13,580 nt of DNA from SKVL01 sp964559575 (GCA_964559575.1 CAZLGQ010000012.1:1-13580); one strand, 5' to 3'. Positions 1 through 7,176 are shown, numbered from the stretch's first letter. Numbers and translations: made by a program. The notes: a model not told the origin generated them from the sequence alone.

Positions 1-107
1 TTTAAGCAATTAAGAAGGACAAGCATTATCAATCCTATTTTTAAGCTTAATTCTTCTATTTTAAAAAATCAATTTATTTTGTGGAAAATATGTTTATAAA
101 ATGTTAA

Positions 108-713
108 TTACTCTAAAAGACCGTCTAAATTAACATCATATAATATCCTTTCTTGAACAAGTTTATACTGAGCTATTTCCTTTTCATCAAACCAAAGAGA
201 TATTTCTTTCTTAGCTTCTTCAAGATCACCAGAAGCATGAATAAGATTTCTTATAGCACGATCATCCAGATCAGCCATTGAGTAAGAGTCAAGAACATAA
301 TCACCTCTAATAGTTCCTACATCAGAAGACCTGGGTTCAGTTCCTCCGGTAACCTTCCTTACTAATTCAACAGCATGAGCTCCTTGCCAAACCATAGCCA
401 CAACAGGACCACAGGTCATATACTTCTTTAGTCTATTTACAACGCTTTCTCCTACTTCTTCAGGATCGCTAGAAGGTGGTGTATCTCCTTTGGATTTATA
501 ACTTTCTATGGCTTTAGCCCCCACTTTCTTTTTAAAATCAGGATCCACAGAATAATGTTTTTCTATCATCTCTTCAGTAGGAATTAACATTTTTATTCCA
601 ACCAATTTTAAACCTGTTTTTTCATATCTTTTTATTATTTCACCAATTAAAGAACGTTGAACTCCATCTGGTTTTATAATAACTAAAGTTTTTTCTTTAC
701 TATGATGAGTCAT
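108..713 (-). CDS. ndk: Nucleoside diphosphate kinase, long form with insertions
   Basis: Ndk transfers the terminal phosphate of ATP to nucleoside diphosphates through a phosphohistidine. Motifs are TLVIIKPDGVQR (9-20, Lys14), KYMTCGPVVAMVWQG (97-111), GTIRGDY (133-139) and RNLIHASGD (155-163), where His159 is the predicted phosphorylated residue. The protein has 201 residues against about 140-150 usually. There are about 28 extra residues between His53-Tyr54 and the KYM block, about 10 between GDY and the active-site segment, and a C-terminal tail of roughly 15. No frameshift or stop disturbs it, so it appears functional. It follows map, where infA or rpmJ is more common; about 100 AT-rich bases follow its stop to the window edge with no clear terminator or gene. 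Confidence 0.93.
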   Translation of the reverse strand: MTHHSKEKTLVIIKPDGVQRSLIGEIIKRYEKTGLKLVGIKMLIPTEEMIEKHYSVDPDFKKKVGAKAIESYKSKGDTPPSSDPEEVGESVVNRLKKYMTCGPVVAMVWQGAHAVELVRKVTGGTEPRSSDVGTIRGDYVLDSYSMADLDDRAIRNLIHASGDLEEAKKEISLWFDEKEIAQYKLVQERILYDVNLDGLLE

Positions 714-775
714 TTTTAAAAAATTAATATAAATAATATGTTAAGTATTTTAACAAAAAAAATTTTTTAGTAAAA

Positions 776-1546
776 CTATCCCTCCGTTATTATCTCTATA
801 CCTTTTTCTGATACTGCTACCGTATGCTCCCAATGAGCTGAAGGTGTTTTTTCTTTGGTTTTATAAGTAAAACCATCATCAGCTAAAATAATATCACCCG
901 AACCTGTAGTTAACATTGGCTCTATAGCAATAACTAAACCCTCCTCCAAATAAGCTCCGGATCCTTTTTTATTAATATTTGGAACAAAAGGATCTTCATG
1001 AACTGAATACCCTACACCATGACCTGACAGATAACGCACTAAAGAAAAAGGTGTTTTTCGAACAAAATCAAAAATTGCCGCTCCAATGTCTCCAATATTA
1101 CCACCTAAACTTACAACCTCTATTCCTTTATATAAAGATTCCTTAGTTTTCCAATTAAGTTCTTCTTTTTCTTTAAAACACTTACCAACACATACTGTTA
1201 TAGCTGCATCTGTTATTAATCCCTTGTGTAAGAGACCCAGATCTATACTTACCAGATCTCCTTCTTTTAAGATCCTTGGGTTTTCATTAGGAACACCATG
1301 AACTATTTCTTCATTAACAGATACACAAACCGAAGCGGGATAAGGTCTGGTTGCTCCTTGAGGTTTGTAATTTAAAAAAGCAGCCTTCATTCCCGCTTTT
1401 TCTATAAGATCTTCAGCCTTTTTATTAATTTCTTCCGTTGAACGATCAGGTAAACAGTAATTTTTTAAAATTTTTAAAATTTCATTATGATATTTACCGA
1501 TCTCACGTAATTTAAATATTTCTTCTTTAGTTTTAAGTTGTATCAT
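776..1546 (-). CDS. map: Type I methionine aminopeptidase
   Basis: MetAP removes the initiator methionine from new proteins as they emerge from the ribosome. The 256-residue protein has the pita-bread fold motifs and all five metal ligands: Asp102 (SIDLGL), Asp113 (ITDAA), His176 (SGHGVG), Glu209 (IEPM) and Glu240 (HWEHTVAV). His83 in VHGVP is the substrate-binding histidine, and His183 (VHEDP) a second catalytic residue. There is no SH3-type or long N-terminal extension, so it is the compact bacterial form. It starts 4 bases after adk and ends in TAG; a 62-base AT-rich gap separates it from ndk. Confidence 0.97.
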   Translation of the reverse strand: MIQLKTKEEIFKLREIGKYHNEILKILKNYCLPDRSTEEINKKAEDLIEKAGMKAAFLNYKPQGATRPYPASVCVSVNEEIVHGVPNENPRILKEGDLVSIDLGLLHKGLITDAAITVCVGKCFKEKEELNWKTKESLYKGIEVVSLGGNIGDIGAAIFDFVRKTPFSLVRYLSGHGVGYSVHEDPFVPNINKKGSGAYLEEGLVIAIEPMLTTGSGDIILADDGFTYKTKEKTPSAHWEHTVAVSEKGIEIITEG

Positions 1547-1550
1547 TTCT

Positions 1551-2162
1551 CTAACTATTTAGTGTCTTTTTTAGAATTTCAAAATGAACTTCATCCGGTG
1601 TTTGATCTCCATTAACAGAAATGAAATCAACATATTTACTTTCTTTAAAAAAATTAATAGAAGGAAGCACATTTTCCTCATACCATTCAAGTCTTTCTTT
1701 TATTTTTTCTTCAGTATCGTCACTTCTACCTCTCTTTAATAATCTATCCATTACACATTCAGGAGAAGTATCTACATATACAATAAAAGGTTTTGGTATT
1801 TTATAAAAAATAAAAGCTTCTTCAAGAATTGGAGCTTCTTCTAAACGTCTTGCTACACCGTCAAATATCAAATTTTCTCTACCTGAAAAGTTATCTACTA
1901 AAAAACCGGACCACATCCAAATAGGCAAAAAGGCGGGTAAAAGCCCGCCTTCATTCATTATCTCCTTAACTCTTTTAGGAGAGTAGTTTCTATTTTCTTT
2001 TATAAAATCACGAAAAAGCTGACCTGTTTCTATATAAAGAGTCTCTCTTTCTGGGAAATCTTTGTTTAAATACTCGATCATCTTTTGAGACTGTACTCCC
2101 TTCCCTGAACCAGAGCGACCAAAAAAACAAAATGAATATGGAGCTCTTTTTTCTTTATTCAT
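1551..2162 (-). CDS. adk: Adenylate kinase, divergent short-lid form
   Basis: Adenylate kinase interconverts ATP+AMP and two ADP in the cytoplasm. The P-loop GRSGSGKG (15-22, Lys21) replaces the usual GAPGAGKG. The NMP-binding block is IETGQLFRDFI (44-54, Arg51); most homologues have TGDLLR. DGVARRLEEA (101-110) replaces the usual DGFPRTLxQA. The lid is short, with no zinc cysteines, and shows RLLKRGRSDD (140-149) and Arg157. Total length is 203. Its place between secY and map is the canonical one for adk, which supports the identity. Another NMP kinase specificity, such as CMP or GMP, cannot be excluded by sequence alone. Confidence 0.85.
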   Translation of the reverse strand: MNKEKRAPYSFCFFGRSGSGKGVQSQKMIEYLNKDFPERETLYIETGQLFRDFIKENRNYSPKRVKEIMNEGGLLPAFLPIWMWSGFLVDNFSGRENLIFDGVARRLEEAPILEEAFIFYKIPKPFIVYVDTSPECVMDRLLKRGRSDDTEEKIKERLEWYEENVLPSINFFKESKYVDFISVNGDQTPDEVHFEILKKTLNS

Positions 2163-2171
2163 ATTTATATT

Positions 2172-3446
2172 TTAATATTCTCTTAATGTTATCTGAGCGT
2201 CTATTTTTTTTATAAGATCAGTAACAACAACCACGGTTATCAAAAGTGCTGTACCTCCTATAGCCAAGGCTTCAGTACCGGTTATAGCACGCATAGCTAA
2301 AGGTAAAACAGCTATAACACCTAAGAATATAGCTCCAACCAAAGTAATGCGTGTAACTATATTTCCAATATACTCAGCAGTAGGTTCACCGGGCCTTATT
2401 CCGGGAATAAAAGCCCCTCCTTTTTGAAGATTAGTAGCCATTGAATTAGGATCAAATGTTATAGCTACATAAAAAAACGTGAAACCTAAAACCAGAACAA
2501 AATAAAGAATGGCATAAATCCAACCATTATCAAGTATAGATATTGCAGTATTAGCAATTGATGATATTAAAACATTATCAATATTACGTAAAAATTCAAA
2601 TATCATTTGAGGAAAAAGAAGAATAGAAAGAGCAAATATTATAGGTATAACTCCTCCTTGATTTAATTTAAGAGGTAAATAAGTAGAAACTCCACTTTTC
2701 ATTTTTTCTCCCCTAACTCGTTTAGCATAAGTAACAGGCACAGGCCTCTCTGCCTCAGTTAGTAAAACGACACCAAAAACAACCACAGCAGTAACTCCTA
2801 AAAATCCTAAATATAAAGGCAACTGGCTTACATCAAAATCAAATACTCTTTCAGCTATAACTCCGGGTAAATTTGCAATTATACCGGCAAAGATCAAAAG
2901 AGAAACACCATTTCCAATTCCATACTGAGTAATTAATTCCCCTATCCACATTAAAAGAACCGAGCCACCGGTTATAACAATAACACTAGTTATTACGTCA
3001 AAAGAATCCATCTGAGGAAGAACACCTTCTCTCATAAGTAAAGTTAAAAACCCAAAAGACTGTATCATCGCTAATGGAACAGTTAGCATTCTTGAATACT
3101 GAATAAACCTTCTTTTTCCAGCCTCTCCTTCTTCCTGATGAAGAGCCTTTAATTTAGGTGACATTACTGTCATTAATTGCATAATAATGCTAGCTGTAAT
3201 AAAAGGACCCACTCCAAGCATTACTATTGAAAAGTTAGAAAGTCCTCCTCCGGAAAATACATCAAGTAAACCAAAAAACTGCTGGCTTTCAAGAAAACGA
3301 GCCAATTCTTGAGGATCAACACCCGGAATAGGAACTGCTCTTAAAATAGTAAATATTACAAGTCCACCCAAAAGAAAAATTATTCTTTGAAATAGGTTTT
3401 TATCTGAAATTATAAAATTAAATTTTTGAAAAAATACTGATAACAT
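2172..3446 (-). CDS. secY: Protein translocase channel subunit SecY
   Basis: SecY forms the membrane channel for Sec-dependent export and membrane-protein insertion. It is an integral inner-membrane protein with ten predicted spans. Numbering from an upstream TTG at 3473: first span about 28-46 ending in VPIPGVD, plug region 62-80 (FFGLLDVFSGGGL), cytosolic loop RVRGEKMKSGVSTYLPLKLNQGGVIP (252-277), and the C5 loop IPGIRPGEPTAEY (356-368) with the conserved Arg360. I chose the ATG at 3446 because it gives the usual short cytoplasmic lead before the first span and avoids overlap with rplO. The TTG start, nine residues longer, remains possible. The gene lies between rplO and adk, as in most bacteria. 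Confidence 0.95.
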   Translation of the reverse strand: MLSVFFQKFNFIISDKNLFQRIIFLLGGLVIFTILRAVPIPGVDPQELARFLESQQFFGLLDVFSGGGLSNFSIVMLGVGPFITASIIMQLMTVMSPKLKALHQEEGEAGKRRFIQYSRMLTVPLAMIQSFGFLTLLMREGVLPQMDSFDVITSVIVITGGSVLLMWIGELITQYGIGNGVSLLIFAGIIANLPGVIAERVFDFDVSQLPLYLGFLGVTAVVVFGVVLLTEAERPVPVTYAKRVRGEKMKSGVSTYLPLKLNQGGVIPIIFALSILLFPQMIFEFLRNIDNVLISSIANTAISILDNGWIYAILYFVLVLGFTFFYVAITFDPNSMATNLQKGGAFIPGIRPGEPTAEYIGNIVTRITLVGAIFLGVIAVLPLAMRAITGTEALAIGGTALLITVVVVTDLIKKIDAQITLREY

Positions 3447-3465
3447 CTTAATAAAATAATCTTTA

Positions 3466-3906
3466 TTATTCAACCGTTCCCCCGACTTTTTCTACTTTTT
3501 CCTTTGCTGTTTTAGATATTTTACATCCTTTAAAATTTATCTTTTTTGATATATCTCCCGTTGCAAGTATCTTAACATTTATTTTAGAAGAAATACTTTT
3601 TTGGGTTTTTAACAAACCCTTTTCTTTTATATCTTCAGGAGAAACATTGTCACCATCAGAAAAGGAACTTTCTATATCTTTAAGATAAACCTCATAATCA
3701 CGATTTCTTGAAACCATATCAGCCGCATGACCTCTTAATTTAGGTATCTTTTTAATAAAATCTCTAATTTCAGGTCTTATTTTTCTTCCAGCTCTAGCCT
3801 TCTGTCCTTTATGACCTCTACCGGAAGTTTTTCCTCTTTTTCCTCCTCTTCCGATCTGATTAGATTTTATTTTTTTAGTTTTTGGTTTTAAGGTATCTTT
3901 TTGCAT
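3466..3906 (-). CDS. rplO: 50S ribosomal protein L15
   Basis: L15 (uL15) is a late-assembly protein contacting many 23S rRNA segments. The 146 residues show the Gly/Arg-rich N-terminal extension GRGGKRGKTSGRGHKGQKAR (19-38), the segment PKLRGHA (55-61), and a compact C-terminal domain ending EKVEKVGGTVE. Length is typical. It stands directly after rpsE, where rpmD (L30) would normally intervene. Its last codons overlap a possible TTG start for secY by 8 bases. Confidence 0.95.
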   Translation of the reverse strand: MQKDTLKPKTKKIKSNQIGRGGKRGKTSGRGHKGQKARAGRKIRPEIRDFIKKIPKLRGHAADMVSRNRDYEVYLKDIESSFSDGDNVSPEDIKEKGLLKTQKSISSKINVKILATGDISKKINFKGCKISKTAKEKVEKVGGTVE

Positions 3907-3912
3907 GATCTT

Positions 3913-4518
3913 TTATTTACTTTCTTTACTTAAATTCCGATCTTGAAATTTTAAAAGCGAAAGTGCTTTTATAGTTGCTTTAGCATTATTAAAAGAATTT
4001 TTACTTCTTGAAAATATCTTTGCATTTATATCAGTGATCCCGGCTAATTCCAAAACAGTACGAACCGAACCTCCCGCTATTAAACCTTTCCCGGGAGCTG
4101 GTTTTATCAAAACTTCAGATGAAGCAAATTTAGTTTTTACTAAATGAGGAATAGACATATCTTCTTCTAAAGAAACCTTTATCATTGATTTTTTAGCATT
4201 ATTATAGGCTTTTTCAATAGCCAATGCCGTATCAGAAGCTTTACCCATACCAATACCAACACCTCCTTTTTTATCTCCTATAACCAAAGAAACACTAAAA
4301 CTAAAACGTCTCCCCCCGGCGACAACTCTTGTTACCCTGCGAATCCCTATTATTTTTTGATCAAATTCCGCTTTAGGTTTTCTAGCTCCACGATTGAACT
4401 GTTTCCTTCCTTTTTTAGGACTTTCATTTTTTTTAAAAGATTCAACCTTTTCAGATACAAGATCTTTGGAATCATCAGTATTTTTAATTTCTATTTCTTT
4501 TTTATTTGTTTCCACCAT
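3913..4518 (-). CDS. rpsE: 30S ribosomal protein S5 with charged N-terminal extension
   Basis: S5 (uS5) affects decoding accuracy and lines the mRNA entry channel. The dsRNA-binding domain starts near residue 52: FDQKIIGIRRVTRVVAGGRRFSFSV, then KKGGVGIGMGKASD, IPHLVKTKFASSEVLIKPAPGKGLIAGGSVR and VLELAGITDI. Most homologues have VKGGRR where this protein has VAGGRR. The 201 residues include an N-terminal extension of about 50, rich in Lys, Glu, Asp and Ser. The next gene is rplO; no rpmD (L30) lies between them, since only 6 bases separate the two frames. Confidence 0.96.
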   Translation of the reverse strand: MVETNKKEIEIKNTDDSKDLVSEKVESFKKNESPKKGRKQFNRGARKPKAEFDQKIIGIRRVTRVVAGGRRFSFSVSLVIGDKKGGVGIGMGKASDTALAIEKAYNNAKKSMIKVSLEEDMSIPHLVKTKFASSEVLIKPAPGKGLIAGGSVRTVLELAGITDINAKIFSRSKNSFNNAKATIKALSLLKFQDRNLSKESK

Positions 4519-4525
4519 AATTAAT

Positions 4526-4873
4526 TTAAAACTCTAAACCACCTTCACGAGCTCCATTAGCGACCTCTTTTATTTGGCCGTGATAAGAAAAGCTTCCTCT
4601 ATCAAAAACCACCTTTTCCACCCCTGCTTTTTTGGCTTTTTTAGCCAATCTTTCACCGGCAAGTTTAGCATTTTCCATCGGAGTTCTTTTTTTATCAACA
4701 CTATTACTAATGGAATTATCTGAAAAAAGAGTTTTTTGATTAACATCATCTATTAACTGCAATCTTACTCCTTTATTTGACCTATTTACAGATAAACGAG
4801 GTCTATCAGGGGTTCCTTTTATTTTTGATCTTACTCTGATCTTTCTTCTTTTTTTATTCAATAACATAGTCAT
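4526..4873 (-). CDS. rplR: 50S ribosomal protein L18
   Basis: L18 (uL18) binds 5S rRNA with L5 in the central protuberance. The 115-residue protein begins MTMLLNKKRRKIRVRSKIKG; an ATG at residue 3 is an equally good start. Family blocks are GTPDRPRLSVNRSNKGV (20-36), NAKLAGERLAKKAKKAG and VVFDRGSFSYHGQIKEVANGAREGG at the C-terminus. The stop is TAA; rpsE begins 7 bases later. Confidence 0.96.
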   Translation of the reverse strand: MTMLLNKKRRKIRVRSKIKGTPDRPRLSVNRSNKGVRLQLIDDVNQKTLFSDNSISNSVDKKRTPMENAKLAGERLAKKAKKAGVEKVVFDRGSFSYHGQIKEVANGAREGGLEF

Positions 4874-4881
4874 ATAAAATA

Positions 4882-5421
4882 TTATGTAGCTCTTTTACCT
4901 TGTTTTCTTATTATGACCTCCTTATCATAACGAATACCTTTACCTTTATATGGTTCCGGTTTTTTTACACTTCTTACCTTAGCACAAAAACCTCCTAAAA
5001 GTTCTTTATCAGCACCTTTCACAGTAATAACATTCTTTTCAACTGTTACTTCCAGGTCTTTAGGTATATCAATATCTACTTGATGAGAATAACCAACTTT
5101 TAATGTTAAAACACTCCCCGAAACTTCCACTTTATAACCAACACCTTCAACTACTAATTTTTTTTCAAACCTGTTATTTACACCCTCTATCATATTTGAA
5201 ACATGAGAAGCGTAAGTTCCCCAAAGAGATTTAGAAAAAGTACTATCATTTTTAGGAGAAAAACTTACAGAATCATCTTTAATGGATACATCCACTTCCG
5301 ATCTAATCTTACGAGATAAATCTCCATGAGGGCCTTTGACATTAAAAATTCTATTTTTTGAATCAAATGAAACCTCTACTTCTTTTGGTATCTCTAATAT
5401 TTGTTTTCCTATACGTGACAT
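4882..5421 (-). CDS. rplF: 50S ribosomal protein L6
   Basis: L6 (uL6) binds 23S rRNA near the sarcin-ricin loop and factor-binding region. The 179 residues form the usual two similar domains: MSRIGKQILEIPKEVEV at the start, VKGPHGDLSR in the first domain, VVEGVGYKVEVSGSVLTLKVGYSH linking to the second, and the C-terminal signature PEPYKGKGIRY (155-165). Length is typical; rplR follows across an 8-base gap. Confidence 0.97.
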   Translation of the reverse strand: MSRIGKQILEIPKEVEVSFDSKNRIFNVKGPHGDLSRKIRSEVDVSIKDDSVSFSPKNDSTFSKSLWGTYASHVSNMIEGVNNRFEKKLVVEGVGYKVEVSGSVLTLKVGYSHQVDIDIPKDLEVTVEKNVITVKGADKELLGGFCAKVRSVKKPEPYKGKGIRYDKEVIIRKQGKRAT

Positions 5422-5433
5422 TTTAATTAATTT

Positions 5434-5856
5434 TTACCAAATCTCAAAAAGAATCTCTCCTCCTACACCATCCTCCTTGGCTTGCTTTTCTGTAACAACA
5501 CCTTTAGGGGTAGATAGTACGCGCATAGTACGATCTCTTCTATCAAATTTAAAATCCTTCACTCCTGCATAAACACGACAGGAAGGTTTAGATATCCTTC
5601 TAAATCCTTCTAAAACAGCTTTAGATTTTTTTATATAACCCAAATTATCATCACTTACAGTTTCATAACTTATTGCTATCTCTATATTTTTAATATTTTT
5701 CTTACCGGTCTTAACGAAAGATTCTATATAACCTTCATTTTTTAAAACTTCGGATATTGCTTCCGTCATTTTAGTTGAAGGAACAACAACTGTCTTATTA
5801 CCAACAAGAGAACTTGTATAAATACGATTAAGCATATCTGAAATAGTGTCATTCAT
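5434..5856 (-). CDS. rpsH: 30S ribosomal protein S8
   Basis: S8 (uS8) is a primary 16S rRNA-binding protein and in E. coli represses the spc operon by binding near the rplX-rplE boundary. The 140-residue sequence opens with NDTISDMLNRIYTSSLV, includes PSTKMTEAISEVLKNEGYI and ends with VLSTPKGVVTEKQAKEDGVGGEILFEIW, the C-terminal RNA-binding signature. Length is slightly above the usual 130. Because rpsN and rpsH sit downstream of their own promoter here, E. coli-style control from the rplE start would act across a transcript boundary. Confidence 0.97.
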   Translation of the reverse strand: MNDTISDMLNRIYTSSLVGNKTVVVPSTKMTEAISEVLKNEGYIESFVKTGKKNIKNIEIAISYETVSDDNLGYIKKSKAVLEGFRRISKPSCRVYAGVKDFKFDRRDRTMRVLSTPKGVVTEKQAKEDGVGGEILFEIW

Positions 5857-5862
5857 AATATT

Positions 5863-6048
5863 TTACCAAGAAGATTTTTTAACTCCGGGTATTTCACCCT
5901 CATTGGCCATTTCTCTAAAACAAATTCTACAAAGATCAAAATCTCTCATGTAACCTTTCTTACGACCACATTTAAAACACCGATTTACCTGACGAGATTT
6001 ATACTTTGGTTTTTTTAATGCTTTAGCTATTGTTGCTTTTCTAGCCAT
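5863..6048 (-). CDS. rpsN: 30S ribosomal protein S14, short zinc-ribbon type
   Basis: S14 (uS14) is a late-assembling head protein of the small subunit. This is the short, zinc-binding form (61 residues; often called rpsZ or type Z). The zinc ligands are Cys24, Cys27, Cys40 and Cys43 in RCFKCGRKKGYMRDFDLCRIC, followed by the conserved basic C-terminus FREMANEGEIPGVKKSSW. The long, zinc-independent form lacks these cysteines. It is the first gene after the predicted promoter, and rpsH starts 6 bases after its stop. Confidence 0.97.
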   Translation of the reverse strand: MARKATIAKALKKPKYKSRQVNRCFKCGRKKGYMRDFDLCRICFREMANEGEIPGVKKSSW

Positions 6049-6065
6049 AATAAATAATTAACTTT

Positions 6066-6147
6066 ACCGGAATAAAACCGGTTATAAAAAACACTCTTAC
6101 ATTCACAAATCAATGTACTAAAATGAAAAAAACACAAAAGTGTAAGA
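6066..6147 (-). promoter_or_regulatory. Candidate structured leader of rpsN
   Basis: The predicted leader RNA can form a 7-bp stem, UCUUACA (6147-6141) with UGUAAGA (6101-6095). An alternative overlapping stem, ACACU (6143-6139) with AGUGU (6095-6091), is followed by five further U. A compact GC hairpin, ACCGG with CCGGT (6082-6066, 7-base loop), lies 17 bases before the ATG. The overlapping stems exclude each other, which resembles an attenuator. A 73-codon open frame crosses this region but has no family resemblance. The assignment is an inference from pairing alone. Confidence 0.35.
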
Positions 6148-6150
6148 AAC

Positions 6151-6179
6151 ATCCTAGCAGGATAAAGGCTTATTGTCAA
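6151..6179 (-). promoter_or_regulatory. Predicted extended -10 sigma70 promoter for rpsN to ndk
   Basis: On the minus strand a perfect TTGACA (6179-6174) is followed by exactly 17 bases and TAGGAT (6156-6151), with TGC directly before the -10 box (extended -10). The hexamer matches TATAAT at 4 of 6 positions. This is the strongest promoter seen in the window. The predicted start is near 6144, leaving about 95 bases of leader before the rpsN ATG. Confidence 0.8.
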
Positions 6180-6196
6180 ACCAAAATAAGCCTTTA
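6163..6196. repeat. 12-bp perfect palindrome around the rpsN promoter -35 box
   Basis: The arms TAAAGGCTTATT (6163-6174) and AATAAGCCTTTA (6185-6196) are exact reverse complements separated by 10 bases. The -35 box (6174-6179) lies in the loop and the 17-base spacer lies within one arm. As RNA, the minus-strand hairpin has only three U before AUCC, so it is a poor intrinsic terminator. A protein-binding operator or a weak read-through terminator are both possible. Confidence 0.6.
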
Positions 6197-6267
6197 CAGA
6201 CAAAAATAATTTAAAAATAAGTAATCTTTCAAAATTGTAAAAAAACAAAAAAAAGAAACAAAAATGT

Positions 6268-6807
6268 TTATTTTTTAAATGGAGTTCCTAAATACTCCAA
6301 AAATGATTCTGCCTCTTCCTTACTTGAAGCCGTTGTAACTACAGAAATAGAAAAACCAAAAACATTTTTTATTTCTTCATCCGGTGTTTCGGGAAAAATT
6401 GTGTGTTCTCTTATTCCTAATGTCATATTCCCCATTTCATCTACACACTTTCTTGAAATACCTTTAAAATCTTTAGTTCTAGGTAAAGCTATATTAAAAA
6501 GTTTATCCAAAAAATGATACATTCTATTTCCACGCAAAGTAACCTTATAACCAATAATATCGCCTTCGCGTATCTTAAAAGACGCTATTGATTTTAAAGC
6601 ACCGCAATAAGAAACCTTCTGTCCTGTTATTAAAGTTAAACGATCTTCAATAAGTTGACGGAGTTCTTTATTATTTTGAATGGAACCAACTCCGGTACTA
6701 ATTACAACCTTAGATACTTTTGGTGTTTGAAGTGTATTCTTGTAACCAAACTTATCTTTAAGATTTGAAAAAGCTGAATTTATCTTTTCTTTTGTTTGCA
6801 TTTCCAT
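6268..6807 (-). CDS. rplE: 50S ribosomal protein L5
   Basis: L5 (uL5) binds 5S rRNA and forms part of the central protuberance. The 179-residue length is typical. Recognisable blocks are PKVSKVVISTGVG (29-41), LTLITGQK, SIASFKIREGDIIGYKVTLRG, FNIALPRTKDFKGIS and TLGIREHTIFPE, with a C-terminal LEYLGTPFKK. A second ATG two codons in is also possible. It is the last gene of the rpsS unit; the following 219-base gap has no clear intrinsic terminator, only T-rich minus-strand sequence, followed by a new promoter. Confidence 0.97.
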   Translation of the reverse strand: MEMQTKEKINSAFSNLKDKFGYKNTLQTPKVSKVVISTGVGSIQNNKELRQLIEDRLTLITGQKVSYCGALKSIASFKIREGDIIGYKVTLRGNRMYHFLDKLFNIALPRTKDFKGISRKCVDEMGNMTLGIREHTIFPETPDEEIKNVFGFSISVVTTASSKEEAESFLEYLGTPFKK

Positions 6808-6809
6808 AT

Positions 6810-7115
6810 TTATACTTCTTTATTACTTTTTTTACTTATCCTAACAAAACCTTTTTCTGTTTTCTTTTTGCCAATTCTGGAAGCAACCTTAAGTTCAGGA
6901 TCTACTATTGCTACGTTTGAAACATCTACAGGATAAGCTATTTCAACAGTTTGACCTTTTTCTCCTTTATTTTTTCTACGAAAATTAACTTTTTTAACAT
7001 TAACTCCTGAAACTATAACCTTCCCCTCTTTAGGTAAGGCTTTAGAAACAGTTCCCTTTTTTCCTTTATCTTTTCCAGTAATAACAACAACCGGATCTCC
7101 TTTTTTAATATTCAT
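6810..7115 (-). CDS. rplX: 50S ribosomal protein L24 (start moved to an internal ATG)
   Basis: L24 (uL24) starts assembly of the large subunit and carries a KOW motif. From the chosen ATG at 7115 the protein is 101 residues and opens MNIKKGDPVVVITGKDKGKKG, matching the canonical family start. The frame stays open to another ATG at 7148, but the extra 11 residues (MYFVQVIIENF) are hydrophobic and unlike L24, so they are probably untranslated leader. That choice leaves a 61-base gap after rplN. Further motifs are VIVSGVNVKKVNFRRK and a basic C-terminus. Its TAA lies 2 bases before the rplE start. Identity is firm; the start is likely but unproven. Confidence 0.93.
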   Translation of the reverse strand: MNIKKGDPVVVITGKDKGKKGTVSKALPKEGKVIVSGVNVKKVNFRRKNKGEKGQTVEIAYPVDVSNVAIVDPELKVASRIGKKKTEKGFVRISKKSNKEV

Positions 7116-7176
7116 AAAATTTTCAATAATAACTTGTACAAAATACAATAAAACTCTAAATAACGCAATATTTAAA

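Noticed and set aside
1..107. Terminator or small gene downstream of ndk
   Set aside because: TTAAGCTTAA at 42-51 is a loop-less palindrome; no stem-plus-T-run and no credible reading frame were found.
714..775. Short hairpin GTTAA/TTAAC and weak promoter-like boxes between map and ndk
   Set aside because: The stem has five pairs with one G-C pair; neither a terminator nor a promoter is well supported.
1086..1301. Plus-strand open frames such as this one inside map and similar ones elsewhere
   Set aside because: They lie opposite well-supported genes and show no family resemblance, so they are antisense shadows.
6027..6248. 73-codon minus-strand open frame between rplE and rpsN
   Set aside because: It overlaps the rpsN start, lies across the predicted promoter, hairpins and leader, and its Phe/Leu-rich product matches no family I know.
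7116..7148. N-terminal extension of rplX
   Set aside because: The 11 extra residues are unlike L24 starts; the internal ATG at 7115 gives the canonical opening.
7116..7176. Possible promoter TTGCGT-17-TATTTT upstream of rplX
   Set aside because: Only 3 of 6 and 4 of 6 consensus matches, in AT-rich DNA where such pairs are expected by chance.
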